NCBI RefSeq assembly: GCF_009677585.1
Contig: NZ_WKYV01000015.1
Span: forward strand, 57,624 to 121,623
Reading direction: 5' to 3'
DNA length: 64,000 nt
Source: Lactonifactor sp. BIOML-A5
GTDB lineage: Bacteria; Bacillota; Clostridia; Lachnospirales; Lachnospiraceae
Shown: positions 23,140 through 33,540 of the stretch, piece by piece
Layout: each line of letters starts with the position of its first letter
Position numbering within the stretch: the stretch's first letter is position 1
The notes under the pieces: model-generated
Databases searched by the model: none
The model's input: only the letters and a program-made list of their open reading frames with translations
What the model was told of the DNA's origin: nothing
Program-made: the position numbers and the translations under genes

Positions 23140-24742
23140 TTTCAGTCAACAAGTAGACAAAAAGGCAATATTTTTATTGTTTGGGTGTTATTGCATTAAC
23201 CCACGACTCATTTTAGATGAGAAATACGCAACTAATGCAAATGATTATCCTGAAAACTTTCACAGAATGATATGGGGTGCTTTAGTAAATATTGCAAAGA
23301 AAGGCAATGTTGAAAGAATATCTCCTATTGATATAGAAAATGAAATTGCACAGTTTGATACTGCGATGTCATTGTGGAAGAACAATAATGGTTGGGAATA
23401 TATCGAAGAAGCAATATCAATGTCAAAAGATAAAGTTTTGAACGTTGGTAAATACTATGACGATGTTAGAAAGTATTCAATTATAAGAAATGCGTGTGAA
23501 GAACTGAAGATAGACGTTACGTTTATCTACGATGAATCTGACGAGAAGAAGTTAGAAACATTCAATGAATTAACAAGCATGGATGTTCTGAATGCAATAA
23601 ATAATAAGTTTATGGATTTCAAAGCTATGTGGAAGAATGTTTTTGGTGATAACTACGCATTTAAAGCAGGTGACGGAATTCAAAATAGATTACATGAGCA
23701 CAAAGAACAACAGAATGTTTATGGTTATCCATTTCAATCTGGTTACTTAACAACGGTTTATAGAGGTATGCGACCAAAGAAGTACATACTTAGAAGTTCT
23801 GTATCAGGTGGTGGTAAATCAAGAAGTTCATTAGCCGATGGATGTAACATGGTTTCTGACAGAATTTACGATTGGAATAAGAAGCAATGGATTTCAACTG
23901 GTGAAAGCCAACCTGTGTTATTCATATCTACTGAGTTGGAAAAAGAAGAAATTCAAGATATTATCCTAGCTCATGTTAGTGGTATTGAACAGGACAGAAT
24001 AGAAGAATGGGATGATATCACACCAGAAGAAGAAAAGATTCTTGAAGAATCGGCAAAGTACATCGAAGGATATGAGTACTTTGTTGAATATATGCCAGAT
24101 TTCACAATTGATGTTATCTCTGAAACAATAGAGAAGTATATATTGAACCACAACATAACTGCTTGTTTCTTTGATTATATTAACGATTCTCCATCATTAT
24201 ATGAGTATTACTACAATAAAACACACACAAGATTGAGAACAGACCAGATTTTATTCTTATTTAGTGCAGCTTTGAAGTCTGTATGTAACAAGTTTGGTAT
24301 ATATCTTGGTTCTGCAACACAGTTAAATGATAACTACAAAGAAGATAATAACAAAGACGCAGGTGCGTTGAAAGGTTCTAAGGCGATTATTGAAAAGGCA
24401 GATGGTGGTATATTGGCACTTCCTGTTACACATAAGGATTTGAAACGCTTAAAACCTATATTAGAGAGTGCTGGTAACTTTGGAGCATTAGTTCCTAATA
24501 TGTCGTATTACATATTCAAAAATCGTGGTGGTAAATGGAAGACTATTATAATTTGGACAAAACTCAATATGGGAACAATGAGAGAAGTTGATTGTTTTGT
24601 AACAGATTATAACTATGAACTCATCACTGACATCGAAAAGACAATAATTGATTTTCAGTTAGATGATGTAGGTGATGTAGGAATGATTGAATCTGATGTT
24701 GATGTATCAGGTTCAGACTTAGCAACAGAATTATCGAAATAG
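23135..24742 (+). CDS. DnaB-type replicative DNA helicase
   Basis: About 535 residues. Walker A-like loop SSVSGGGKSRSSLADGCNM near residue 230, Walker B-like TACFFDYIND near 350, and the DnaB H4-like LGSATQLNDNYK with GSKAIIEKADGG near 400. N-terminal DnaB-like region reads FSQQVDKKAIFLLFGCYCIN. GTG codons at 23123 and 23126 lie within the ribosome site GAAGGTGG; an ATT at 23135, 8 nt behind it, is the better-placed start. The stop of the previous gene overlaps here. Confidence 0.85.
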   Translation: MNFSQQVDKKAIFLLFGCYCINPRLILDEKYATNANDYPENFHRMIWGALVNIAKKGNVERISPIDIENEIAQFDTAMSLWKNNNGWEYIEEAISMSKDKVLNVGKYYDDVRKYSIIRNACEELKIDVTFIYDESDEKKLETFNELTSMDVLNAINNKFMDFKAMWKNVFGDNYAFKAGDGIQNRLHEHKEQQNVYGYPFQSGYLTTVYRGMRPKKYILRSSVSGGGKSRSSLADGCNMVSDRIYDWNKKQWISTGESQPVLFISTELEKEEIQDIILAHVSGIEQDRIEEWDDITPEEEKILEESAKYIEGYEYFVEYMPDFTIDVISETIEKYILNHNITACFFDYINDSPSLYEYYYNKTHTRLRTDQILFLFSAALKSVCNKFGIYLGSATQLNDNYKEDNNKDAGALKGSKAIIEKADGGILALPVTHKDLKRLKPILESAGNFGALVPNMSYYIFKNRGGKWKTIIIWTKLNMGTMREVDCFVTDYNYELITDIEKTIIDFQLDDVGDVGMIESDVDVSGSDLATELSK

Positions 24743-24753
24743 GGAGGTATAGA

Positions 24754-25836
24754 ATGACCGCCCAAGACTTGAAAGAGAAATTATCAGAAGATGATATTAG
24801 AACTTTGCTCACAGACCATATGGGAGCAATTATATCTTACGAAGATGATGACATGTGGATTTCAAACACCGTATGTCATCATGGTAGTAAGCAGAAACTC
24901 TATTACTATAAGGAATCTCAATCATTTCATTGTTATACAGAATGTGGGCAATTAGATGTGATTGGTGTTGTTATGGGATTTAAAGGATATGAGCAAGAAG
25001 AATTCCATAAAGCAATTAACTGGATATGTGTAAAACTTAATTTAGATAATTGTGAATATGGATTTGGAAAGCAAGAACAGATTTCAGATTGGGAATTCAT
25101 TAGAAAGTATAAGAGAAATACAAAGAAAGAAGTTGAGAATAAACCTTTAGTTCCATATGACAAAAGTATCCTCAATATATTCCAAAAGTTATATACGCAA
25201 GAATGGATTAATGAAGGTATATCAATTGAAACTATGGAGAAATACAACATTATGTATTCCACATGGCAGCAAAAGATTATCATTCCTCATTTTGATGTGA
25301 ATAACCAGCTTATAGGAGTGAGAGGACGTTCTTTAATAGATGAAGATATAGAGTTATTTGGTAAGTATACACCTTTTAAGGTTGGTAGAAGATTTTATAA
25401 TCATTCACTTGGTCAGAATTTATTTGGGTTGAATCACAATATGAAAGCAATTCAAGAGAAAAGAAAGATTATGTTGGTAGAAGCTGAGAAATCCGTGTTT
25501 CAAACAGACACAATGTTTGGAGAATATAATTTTACAGTTGCTCTATGTGGTAGCAATTTAACAGATTATCAACGAGGAATGATTCTTATGCTTGGTGTTA
25601 GAGAAGTAATTATTGCACTGGATAAACAGTTTGAGAATGTTAATTCAGAAGAGTGTAGGAAGTGGGCTAAACACATAAAAGAAAAGATAATTGACAAGTT
25701 GAGTCCATATGTTATCGTCACGGTTCTTTGGGACACTAATGGGTTACTTGGTTATAAAGATTCACCAACGGATAGAGGTAAAGAAACATTATTGCAGTTA
25801 ATGGATAACAAAATCTATGTTGGAACAAATGATTAG
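24754..25836 (+). CDS. DnaG-type primase
   Basis: 360 residues. Zinc-binding part with VCHHGSKQKLYYYKESQSF and HCYTECG (residues 45-70), then a TOPRIM domain: IMLVEAEKSVFQTD (acidic Glu) and VIIALDKQFE. The linker contains a RNA-polymerase-domain-like WINEGISIETMEKYNI and IIPHFDVNNQLIGVRGR. Short for a bacterial DnaG, normal for phage. Starts 11 nt after the helicase, ATG after GGGAGG. Confidence 0.85.
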   Translation: MTAQDLKEKLSEDDIRTLLTDHMGAIISYEDDDMWISNTVCHHGSKQKLYYYKESQSFHCYTECGQLDVIGVVMGFKGYEQEEFHKAINWICVKLNLDNCEYGFGKQEQISDWEFIRKYKRNTKKEVENKPLVPYDKSILNIFQKLYTQEWINEGISIETMEKYNIMYSTWQQKIIIPHFDVNNQLIGVRGRSLIDEDIELFGKYTPFKVGRRFYNHSLGQNLFGLNHNMKAIQEKRKIMLVEAEKSVFQTDTMFGEYNFTVALCGSNLTDYQRGMILMLGVREVIIALDKQFENVNSEECRKWAKHIKEKIIDKLSPYVIVTVLWDTNGLLGYKDSPTDRGKETLLQLMDNKIYVGTND

Positions 25837-25850
25837 GAAGGAGAGATTGA

Positions 25851-27590
25851 TTGAGTTTTAAATATGAAGTATTAGGTCAGGTGAGATTTGGTAATGAGCT
25901 TGAAGATATTTTGAGATTAAAAGGTATCACAGATATTAACTCCTTCCTAAATCCAACTGTTAAAAATACAGAAAGTGAGTTGTTATTCAACAACATTGAA
26001 AAAGCGAGAGATACATTAGTTGAACATATAGAAAAGAACAGTGTGATTGATTTAGTTGTCGATTGTGATGTGGATGGTAATACATCTGGTGCAAATATTT
26101 ATCAGTACATCAAGAGAATTAAGCCATCTATTGAAATTCGATACTTCATACATAAAGGAAAATCACACGGATTGGATGAATTTGTAGAAGAAATTTGCTT
26201 GGATAATTCACAATTAGTCATCGTTCCAGACGCAGGAACAGGTGATATTGATGAATGTGCGAAGATTGTAGGAAGTGGTAAAGATGTGATTATTTTAGAC
26301 CACCACGCTATTTCAGATAAAGGAAATCCAGCGATAGTAGTAAATAACCAATTATCTGACAGAGTAACCGACAAGGCTATGACAGGTGTTGGCATTACAT
26401 ACAAATTAACTAAGTTACTTGATAAGTATTATGGTGTCAATTATGCAGATGATTACCTTGATTTGGTTGCTTTAGGAATGATAGGTGATAGAGCTGACAC
26501 CATGAACTTACAGACAAGATATTTGATTTTAGAAGGATTGAATCAGATTAGAAATAAGACCAATAAGAATAAGTTAATTAGAACATTGGTTGATGCTCAA
26601 ATGTATTCTATGGATTACAAAATTACCATAAATGGTGTTGGTTTTTATGTGTGTCCGTTGATAAATTCACTCATTCGATTGGGAGAATTTGAAGATAAGA
26701 GATATATGTTTGAGGCACTTATTAACTCTGATAGAATGTTGGAGAGAAAAGTTAGAGGTAACGGAATTGTTGAAATGACAATTCAAGAATACATTCTGAA
26801 AGCGTGTGAGTCATCTAATAGAAAGCAGAAAAAAATGACAGAAGAAAGTGCTTCTATACTTTCAGAAGAAATTGAGAAGTTTGGTATGGATAAATTACCT
26901 ATTCTCGTGTGTAACGCAAGAGATGATGTTGATAGCAACTCAACTGGTCTTATTGCAAATAGATTAGCAGACCAATACCAAAGACCATGTTTGCTTATGA
27001 GAAGAAAAGGAAATGTATGTAAAGGTAGTGGTAGAGGATATGAAAAATGTGAGATTAGAGACTTTAATCAGTGGTGTAAAGACACAGGATTATTCAATAA
27101 AGTAGATGGACATGCAGGTGCTTTCGGTTGCGAGATTTCATTTGAAAATACAAATAAGTTGTTCCAAATGTTATCCACTATGAGAAAGATTGATGAAGCT
27201 ACTTACTATGTTTATAACGTATATGACGCTTCACAGTTACACGACCAGATTATCAAGAATGTAGCAAAGTACGACTACGTTTGGGGTAACACAGTTAGTG
27301 AACCAATCTTCTTAATAAAGAATATTCCTTGTAATAAATATAACATCAATCTGATTGGTTCTAAACAGAATAAGATAGAGTTCACATATCACAATATTAA
27401 ATTTACTAAACAGACAAAAGGTAGTTCTCTAGCAAAGTTATACAAAGAAATATTGTCAGTTGGAGACAATGTGAAATTTGATGTGGTTGGTAGATTTTCA
27501 CTTGATACAAGAAATGGTAAGTGTCCACAAGTAATTATAGAAGATATGATTTTTGAAAAGTCTAATATTCAGCAAGGTTTTGGATTTTAA
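25851..27590 (+). CDS. RecJ-type DHH single-strand exonuclease
   Basis: 579 residues from TTG 25851 (GGAAGGAGAG upstream). DHH-family motifs: VVDCDVDGNTSG near residue 65, VIILDHHAIS near 145, LVALGMIGDRADT near 205, and the DHHA1-type GHAGAFGCEI near 425. Degrades ssDNA 5'-3' in the RecJ family. Position between primase and polymerase suggests a role in replication or recombination-dependent repair. Confidence 0.88.
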   Translation: MSFKYEVLGQVRFGNELEDILRLKGITDINSFLNPTVKNTESELLFNNIEKARDTLVEHIEKNSVIDLVVDCDVDGNTSGANIYQYIKRIKPSIEIRYFIHKGKSHGLDEFVEEICLDNSQLVIVPDAGTGDIDECAKIVGSGKDVIILDHHAISDKGNPAIVVNNQLSDRVTDKAMTGVGITYKLTKLLDKYYGVNYADDYLDLVALGMIGDRADTMNLQTRYLILEGLNQIRNKTNKNKLIRTLVDAQMYSMDYKITINGVGFYVCPLINSLIRLGEFEDKRYMFEALINSDRMLERKVRGNGIVEMTIQEYILKACESSNRKQKKMTEESASILSEEIEKFGMDKLPILVCNARDDVDSNSTGLIANRLADQYQRPCLLMRRKGNVCKGSGRGYEKCEIRDFNQWCKDTGLFNKVDGHAGAFGCEISFENTNKLFQMLSTMRKIDEATYYVYNVYDASQLHDQIIKNVAKYDYVWGNTVSEPIFLIKNIPCNKYNINLIGSKQNKIEFTYHNIKFTKQTKGSSLAKLYKEILSVGDNVKFDVVGRFSLDTRNGKCPQVIIEDMIFEKSNIQQGFGF

Positions 27591-27610
27591 CGAAAGGAAG
27601 TGAGAGATGA

Positions 27611-30190
27611 TTGATAGATAAAAGTAAGATTTGGGGCTATGACTTCGAGGTATACAGCAAGATTAATTGGTGGTGTGTAACATTCATCAACTATGAAAAT
27701 AGAGAGAATATTATAACCATCATTAACAATAGACAAGAACTTATGCAGTTCTACGATGCTCATAAAGATGAGATTTTCGTTTCATATAACGGCAGACAGT
27801 ATGATACAGGAATATTCAAAGGAATTTTGGATGGAATGAATGTCGGTTATGTGAATGATAAGTTAATCAAAGAAGGCAAAAAGCCGTTCCAAGTAGTTAA
27901 AAATTCAAAGAATTATGCGTTAAATGACTACGATGCAATTCTGAAAGATAAGTCATTAAAGCAGTTAGAAGCATTTATGGGTGATGATATTCGAGAGACA
28001 GAAGTAGATTTCGATATTGACAGACCATTAACAGATGAAGAAATAGAACAGACTAAGTTTTATAACATTCACGATGTTTCCGAGTTGCTTAGAGTGTTAG
28101 ATGAGTGTTGGGATGATTTTGAAGGTCAGTTGGATATCATTGAACTTTACAATTTAGATATGTCCTATTTCACAAAGACAAAGGTACAGTTAGCAGCAAA
28201 GATTTTAAATGCTGTTGACCAACACACGATGGACGATGAGTTTGACATTAGACTTCCAGAAACAATTCAGTTATCGGACAAGTATAAATTCATTCCAGAA
28301 TGGTATATGAATCCTAAGAATTGGAGATACAAAGAGCATCTTCGTTCAGAAGATAATCAGCATAATAATCAGTTATGTTGTATGGTGGCAGGTATTCCTC
28401 ATGTATTTGCATGGGGAGGATGTCACGGAGCAGATGATAAACAATCGGTATTTGAAGGTATTATCTTACACGCTGACGTTTCGAGTATGTACCCAACGAC
28501 TGATATTGAATATCATCTTTTAAGTAGAAAATTTAAGAATCCTGATGATTTTAGAATGATGAGAGATTTCAGACTCAAACTTAAATCTGAAGGTAACTCA
28601 AAGAATAAGGCTTTGAAGCCTATGATTAATGGTATTTATGGTGCTTCAAAAGATAGAAATGGTGCTATTTATGACCCATTAATGGCAAATCTCACTTGTA
28701 TCTTTGGTCAGATGTTCATATTGGATTTGGTTGATAAGTTAGAACCATATTGCAGATTGTTACAGACTAACACGGATGGTATTTTCGTTCTCTGTGAGAA
28801 TGAAGAAATGAAGAATAAGGTAATAGAGATTACTCATTCAGTTGGTGAGAGATTACGAATGGAGTTTGAAATTGAAGAGTACACCAAACTCATTCAGAAG
28901 GATGTAAACAATTACATAGCTGTTATGAAGAATGGAAAACTTGAATGTAAAGGTGCGATGGTTAAGAAAAATAAACCTATTGACAACGATTTACCTATTC
29001 TGAATGATGCAGTTAGAAATTATTTGGCGAATGGTAAACCTATTGAAGAGACTATAAACGAGTGTAATGAGTTAATTAAGTTCCAAAAAGTAATCAAACT
29101 GTCATCTAAATTTAGAGAAGTTTGGTATGGAACAGGTGTTTATGGTAAATCAAGTGATGGAACTACAAAGGTTACAAGCATTGATGGAGAGTTGTTAAAG
29201 GGTAAGGTGCATAGAGTATTCGCAAGTGCAAAGAAGACTGACGGTTCTATCTATAAATTAAAAGTAGAAAAGGGAGTTAAGTCATATGAAAAATTTGCAA
29301 ATACACCAGATAACTTATTCATTGATAACGAGGATATTCATGGTAAAGAGATTCCTGAATACTTAGATAGAGAATATTATATCAACGAAGCAAAGAAAAG
29401 AGTTGAAATGTTCTTAACCAAAGATGAAGAAAAGGTGGATGAGACACCAAATATCTTATTTAAGTGTATGTGTGAGAGTAGCGATTTCTATACATTTTTG
29501 GAAAAGTGTAAAGAGAGTGGTATCACAAAGAAAGTTCTTGAAGGATATTTAATTGCTGATTGTTGTAAAAACTATGGTAAAACAGACAAATTACTTAGAT
29601 TTAGAGATTACTTTGAGTTGTTATACGGTAAAGACAAGATTACTCTAACTACTTTGGAGAAGAAATATACGGATGAGAATGTTAAAAATATCATCATCAG
29701 AAATGCGGAATTGACCAAGAGTGGTAAATCTTATAACAATCTCAACTCAAAACAGGCGTTGTTAGAGATATTTGATTACCTTGAAGATAAGCACATTGAC
29801 GCTTATTCAATAATGAAAACACAAGTAGAGAAGTTTAATGAAGTGAGATATAAAGATGAAACTCTTAGTGGTAACAGATGGTTTGTGTTAAATACACGAA
29901 ATATCATTGCTCCAAATCTTATTCTTTACAATATGAAAACTGGTGAAATTCAGTATAGAAAGATAAGAAAAGAGATATTTAAGATTTTACCTCTACAAGA
30001 TGGTGACATTATTGATGTTATGAATTCCGAAAAGGAATTTGCAAAGAAAATAATCGGTAAGGATGATGATGGTATTAACATCGTAGCAGCAGATATTGAT
30101 AAGGAGTTAGACATTATTACTCAGTATGATTTGGTTTACAGAGATTACAACAAGAGTAAAACACTATTGTCAGATTGCGAGGGGTATTAG
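27611..30190 (+). CDS. Family B DNA polymerase with variant motif C
   Basis: 859 residues from TTG 27611. Exonuclease I motif YDFEVYS at residue 10 and FVSYNGRQYD near 58; polymerase motif A LHADVSSMYPT near 287, motif B ALKPMINGIYGAS near 335, motif C QTNTDGIFVL near 385, where canonical family B has Asp-Thr-Asp and this one Asn-Thr-Asp. The region after 450 is long and not recognised. It is the replicative polymerase of the element. The stop TAG overlaps the next start by one base. Confidence 0.85.
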   Translation: MIDKSKIWGYDFEVYSKINWWCVTFINYENRENIITIINNRQELMQFYDAHKDEIFVSYNGRQYDTGIFKGILDGMNVGYVNDKLIKEGKKPFQVVKNSKNYALNDYDAILKDKSLKQLEAFMGDDIRETEVDFDIDRPLTDEEIEQTKFYNIHDVSELLRVLDECWDDFEGQLDIIELYNLDMSYFTKTKVQLAAKILNAVDQHTMDDEFDIRLPETIQLSDKYKFIPEWYMNPKNWRYKEHLRSEDNQHNNQLCCMVAGIPHVFAWGGCHGADDKQSVFEGIILHADVSSMYPTTDIEYHLLSRKFKNPDDFRMMRDFRLKLKSEGNSKNKALKPMINGIYGASKDRNGAIYDPLMANLTCIFGQMFILDLVDKLEPYCRLLQTNTDGIFVLCENEEMKNKVIEITHSVGERLRMEFEIEEYTKLIQKDVNNYIAVMKNGKLECKGAMVKKNKPIDNDLPILNDAVRNYLANGKPIEETINECNELIKFQKVIKLSSKFREVWYGTGVYGKSSDGTTKVTSIDGELLKGKVHRVFASAKKTDGSIYKLKVEKGVKSYEKFANTPDNLFIDNEDIHGKEIPEYLDREYYINEAKKRVEMFLTKDEEKVDETPNILFKCMCESSDFYTFLEKCKESGITKKVLEGYLIADCCKNYGKTDKLLRFRDYFELLYGKDKITLTTLEKKYTDENVKNIIIRNAELTKSGKSYNNLNSKQALLEIFDYLEDKHIDAYSIMKTQVEKFNEVRYKDETLSGNRWFVLNTRNIIAPNLILYNMKTGEIQYRKIRKEIFKILPLQDGDIIDVMNSEKEFAKKIIGKDDDGINIVAADIDKELDIITQYDLVYRDYNKSKTLLSDCEGY

Positions 30191-32532
30191 TGGAAGAAGA
30201 AAAGATTTTGAAAATAGAGTGTACTTTGGATAGGATTTTCTATCCAAAGTATTCAAAGAAAGTAAATTCTGGTGAATTCGCAATCTTCAGTGCGATAGTA
30301 ACCAAACGATTAGAAAATTGTGATGAAGATTTATATTCAGTAAAACTCAAAGGAAATACGTGTACTCTTGAATATGGTACTACATATAAAGTTTTCTGTA
30401 AGTTAGCGGAAAGTCACGAAACATATGGAGATACTTATGAACTTGTATATATCAGTAAATGTATTGATATTTCAAGCAAGGATAAGCAGAGAGAGTTTTT
30501 GAAGAATATATTGAATGAGAACTTGGTTGACAAATTGTTTGATGAGTATGATGACGTAATCAAATTATTAGAAGAAAGAGATGTGAAATCTCTTATGAAA
30601 ATTAAGGGAATTGGTAATCAGGTGGCTCTTAAAATGATTGATGAGTATGAGGAATCTAAGGATTATAGTGCTATTTATATGGAATTAGGACAACTTGGAT
30701 TAACTCATACATTCATTAAAAAGTTAGTAGACTTCTATCATTCGCCTGATACAGTCATTGATATTGTAAGAAATAACCCTTATGACCTTGTGCGTGTGGA
30801 TGGCGTAGGTTTCAAGAAAGCAGATGAGGTTGCTTGTAAAGTAGGTATTGGACAATATGACATTCGCAGAATTAAAGGTTTCTTATTACATCATTTGAAT
30901 GACCAAGGAGAAGCTGGTAAGAGTTATTTGAATTACCAAGAACTTATGAAAGCATTATATGACACTCTTGGTTTTGTACCAGAAGAAGTTGTAAATGCTA
31001 CTGCGAAATCAATGATTGTTAATGAGGATGTTGTAGTTCTTGATAACGGTTCAAAAATTGCACTCAAAAGATTCTACGATTTGGAGAAGAATATAATGAG
31101 TGAATTACTTAGATTACAGATTGGTAGAATCAAGGTTATTGAATCCGATTTTGATGAATTTGAATCTGAGTTACATAAAGATTATATCCCAAAATCTTTT
31201 AATATTGGAAATTGGGAAACTATCATTCAGAGAGTAGAAGAAAATCAAGGATTTTCATTTACAGATGAACAGAAATCAGCTATTAAATTGAGTCTTGATA
31301 ATCATGTTATGGCACTCACTGGTTTGGCAGGTGCAGGTAAAACAAGTACAGCCAATGGTATTTGTTCATTATATGACAATTACAACATCTTGGCTTGTGC
31401 ATTATCTGGTAAGGCAAGTGTAAGAATCACAGAAGCAACAGGACTTCCAGCAAGTACAATTCACAGAGCATTAGGTTATCAGAACGGTACTTTCCTATTT
31501 AACAAGGAGAATAAGTTAGCAGTAGATATCGTTCTTATTGACGAAGCAACAATGATAAATGGTACATTATTCCTTTCCTTATTAGAAGCTATCCCAACTG
31601 GTGCGAAAGTTATTATCATGGGTGATGTTCAGCAGTTGACACCTATTGGTAACTGTCAAGTATTTGCTGACATTTTGGATAGTAACGTTCTTCCTGTTGT
31701 TAAATTAACTAAGCCACATAGACAAGCATTGATGAGTGGTATCATTCCTACATCTATCAAGGTTGCAAATCAAGAGCAGATATTTGGTAACAGCTTTGAG
31801 GGAAATGAGATTCTTGGAGAATTAAAGGATATGGAACTTGATATTACAAGTAGTAAAGAGTCCATGTCAGATACTATATTAAACCATTTCCAAACAGAAA
31901 TGAGTAAGTATAGCGACATTATGGAAGTTCAAGTTTGCGTACCTATGAGATTAAAAGGTGAATTATCTTGCTACAATCTCAATACAAAAATTCAGAATAT
32001 TTACAATCCTAAATTCAACGATAGTAAAGAGATTGAGATTTTGTTAGAGAAAAAGAATGAAGATACGAAGAAGTATCTTATTAGAGTAGGAGATAAGGTT
32101 CTCAATACCAAGAACAATTATAAATGTGTCAATGTGGATGGTGAAACAACACCAGTATTTAACGGAAATATAGGAATTGTAAAAGAAATCGCAGATGATG
32201 GATATTGCATGATAGATTTTGTTGGAATTGGAGAAGTATTATTTAGCAAGAGTGATTCAAAGAATCTTGAATTGGCTTATGCTTGTACAGTTCACAAGAT
32301 GCAAGGTAGTGGTTTTACATCGACTATTGTTGGTATGGATACTGGTAGTTACATCATGAATAACTCTGAATTGTTATACACAGCTATCACAAGAGCAAAG
32401 AAATATTGTGTGTTGGTTGGTAATAATTATGCTATTTCTAAGGCAATTCAGACCAAAGAAGTAAAAACAAAGCAGACGTTTTTGAGAGATATGTTATTAG
32501 AGAACGCTTATAGATTAAAAGAAAGTGCATAG
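30190..32532 (+). CDS. RecD2-type 5'-3' DNA helicase
   Basis: About 780 residues from GTG 30190 (GCGAGGGG before it). N-terminal OB-like part, helix-hairpin-helix repeats (MKIKGIGNQVALKM, VRVDGVGFKKADEV), Walker A ALTGLAGAGKTST near 378, Walker B VLIDEATMI, motif III IIMGDVQQLTPIG and motif VI YTAITRAKKYCVLVG. These mark superfamily 1B RecD2/TraA-type helicases. Translationally coupled to the polymerase. Confidence 0.88.
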   Translation: MEEEKILKIECTLDRIFYPKYSKKVNSGEFAIFSAIVTKRLENCDEDLYSVKLKGNTCTLEYGTTYKVFCKLAESHETYGDTYELVYISKCIDISSKDKQREFLKNILNENLVDKLFDEYDDVIKLLEERDVKSLMKIKGIGNQVALKMIDEYEESKDYSAIYMELGQLGLTHTFIKKLVDFYHSPDTVIDIVRNNPYDLVRVDGVGFKKADEVACKVGIGQYDIRRIKGFLLHHLNDQGEAGKSYLNYQELMKALYDTLGFVPEEVVNATAKSMIVNEDVVVLDNGSKIALKRFYDLEKNIMSELLRLQIGRIKVIESDFDEFESELHKDYIPKSFNIGNWETIIQRVEENQGFSFTDEQKSAIKLSLDNHVMALTGLAGAGKTSTANGICSLYDNYNILACALSGKASVRITEATGLPASTIHRALGYQNGTFLFNKENKLAVDIVLIDEATMINGTLFLSLLEAIPTGAKVIIMGDVQQLTPIGNCQVFADILDSNVLPVVKLTKPHRQALMSGIIPTSIKVANQEQIFGNSFEGNEILGELKDMELDITSSKESMSDTILNHFQTEMSKYSDIMEVQVCVPMRLKGELSCYNLNTKIQNIYNPKFNDSKEIEILLEKKNEDTKKYLIRVGDKVLNTKNNYKCVNVDGETTPVFNGNIGIVKEIADDGYCMIDFVGIGEVLFSKSDSKNLELAYACTVHKMQGSGFTSTIVGMDTGSYIMNNSELLYTAITRAKKYCVLVGNNYAISKAIQTKEVKTKQTFLRDMLLENAYRLKESA

Positions 32533-32543
32533 GAGGATAATGA

Positions 32544-33068
32544 ATGAGTGCTTTATATGAATTAACAGGACAGTTCTTGGAACTTATGGATATGTTACAA
32601 GATGAAGAATGCGATGAACAGTGCATTATGGACACTTTAGAATCAATCGAATTTGAAATTGAAGATAAGGCAGATGGATATGCAAAGATTATCAAGTCTC
32701 TTGAATCTAATGTAGAAGGATTATCTAAGGAAGCAGATAGACTTACAGCAAGAAAGAAGACTTATGAGAACCGTATTAAGTGGTTAAAGCAGAATCTTGA
32801 AATGTGCATGAGAGCAACTGGTAAGAGAAAGTTTACAACTGATTTATTCTCATTTGGTATTCAGAAGAATGGTGGTAAGAGAAAGTTAGTTATTGATGTG
32901 GATGTAGAAAACGTACCTGAACAGTACAGAATTAAGCAGCCAGACGCAATTGACGGTGATTCAATTAGAGAATATCTGAAAGAGAATGGTCTTGAAGGTC
33001 AGGATGGTTCACTTAACTGTGATTTTGCTCACTTAGAACCACAGGGAGAAAGTTTGAGAATTAGATAA
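32544..33068 (+). CDS. Siphovirus Gp157-like protein
   Basis: 174 residues, ATG after AGGAGGAT. Starts ALYELTGQFLELMDML and has the long charged coiled coil (VEGLSKEADRLTARKKTYEN, residues 55-95) and C-terminal VPEQYRIKQPDAIDGDSI that typify the Gp157 family of phage proteins. Role unknown; often encoded near phage recombination genes, as here. Confidence 0.75.
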   Translation: MSALYELTGQFLELMDMLQDEECDEQCIMDTLESIEFEIEDKADGYAKIIKSLESNVEGLSKEADRLTARKKTYENRIKWLKQNLEMCMRATGKRKFTTDLFSFGIQKNGGKRKLVIDVDVENVPEQYRIKQPDAIDGDSIREYLKENGLEGQDGSLNCDFAHLEPQGESLRIR

Positions 33069-33079
33069 AAATTTACAGT

Positions 33080-33121
33080 CTATATATGGTGGCATACATA
33101 CAAAACAACCACTATATATAG
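33080..33121 (+). other. 13-bp stem-loop after the replication operon
   Basis: CTATATATGGTGG (33080-33092) pairs with CCACTATATATAG (33109-33121) with one G-T pair. No T run follows, so it is not a classical terminator. Confidence 0.55.
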
Positions 33122-33186
33122 ATAAAAATGAGCCGATTTTGCCAATAAAATAGGACTTTCATGGTGGTTTTAGAAAGGAGGATATT

Positions 33187-33450
33187 TTGAGAGTTGTAGA
33201 ATTGATAAAACAGTTAGAAAAACTTGGGTATAATGACAAAACGCAAATATATTTTGGGTTTCTTAATAAAGACGAAGGTGAATTCTACGAAGCAGAAATT
33301 GTTATGGTTGATGATGAAGATAGAGATTGTGGCGATGATTGTATTGCTGTAACGCTTGATAACCCTGATGATTATATAAAGAGTAAAGTTCAATCTTTAA
33401 ACCAAGAATTAAGAGAAGAATTAATCGAGGTTATAAATAAATATTGTTAG
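33187..33450 (+). CDS. Acidic hypothetical phage protein (87 aa)
   Basis: TTG 33187 after AAAGGAGG. Begins with a helix VVELIKQLEKLGYNDKTQI, common in small phage proteins, then very acidic (VDDEDRDCGDDC). Unknown. Confidence 0.5.
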   Translation: MRVVELIKQLEKLGYNDKTQIYFGFLNKDEGEFYEAEIVMVDDEDRDCGDDCIAVTLDNPDDYIKSKVQSLNQELREELIEVINKYC

Positions 33451-33485
33451 AACGCTCGTTTTATGGCAGAAAAATTATAAATAAG

Positions 33486-33540
33486 AAGGAGGAAATGAGG
33501 TTTGTGCGCACAAGAAATCATGATTTACTCCTTATAGAGA
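33486..33540 (+). promoter_or_regulatory. Conserved leader of methyltransferase gene, copy B
   Basis: AAGGAGG (33486-33492), the palindrome TTGTGCGCACAA (33502-33513) and TTTACTCC (33524-33531, can pair with GGAGGAAA around the ribosome site with one mismatch). Spacing and sequence match the leader at 13371-13428. The TTG start at 33541 has no ribosome site directly before it. Confidence 0.6.
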
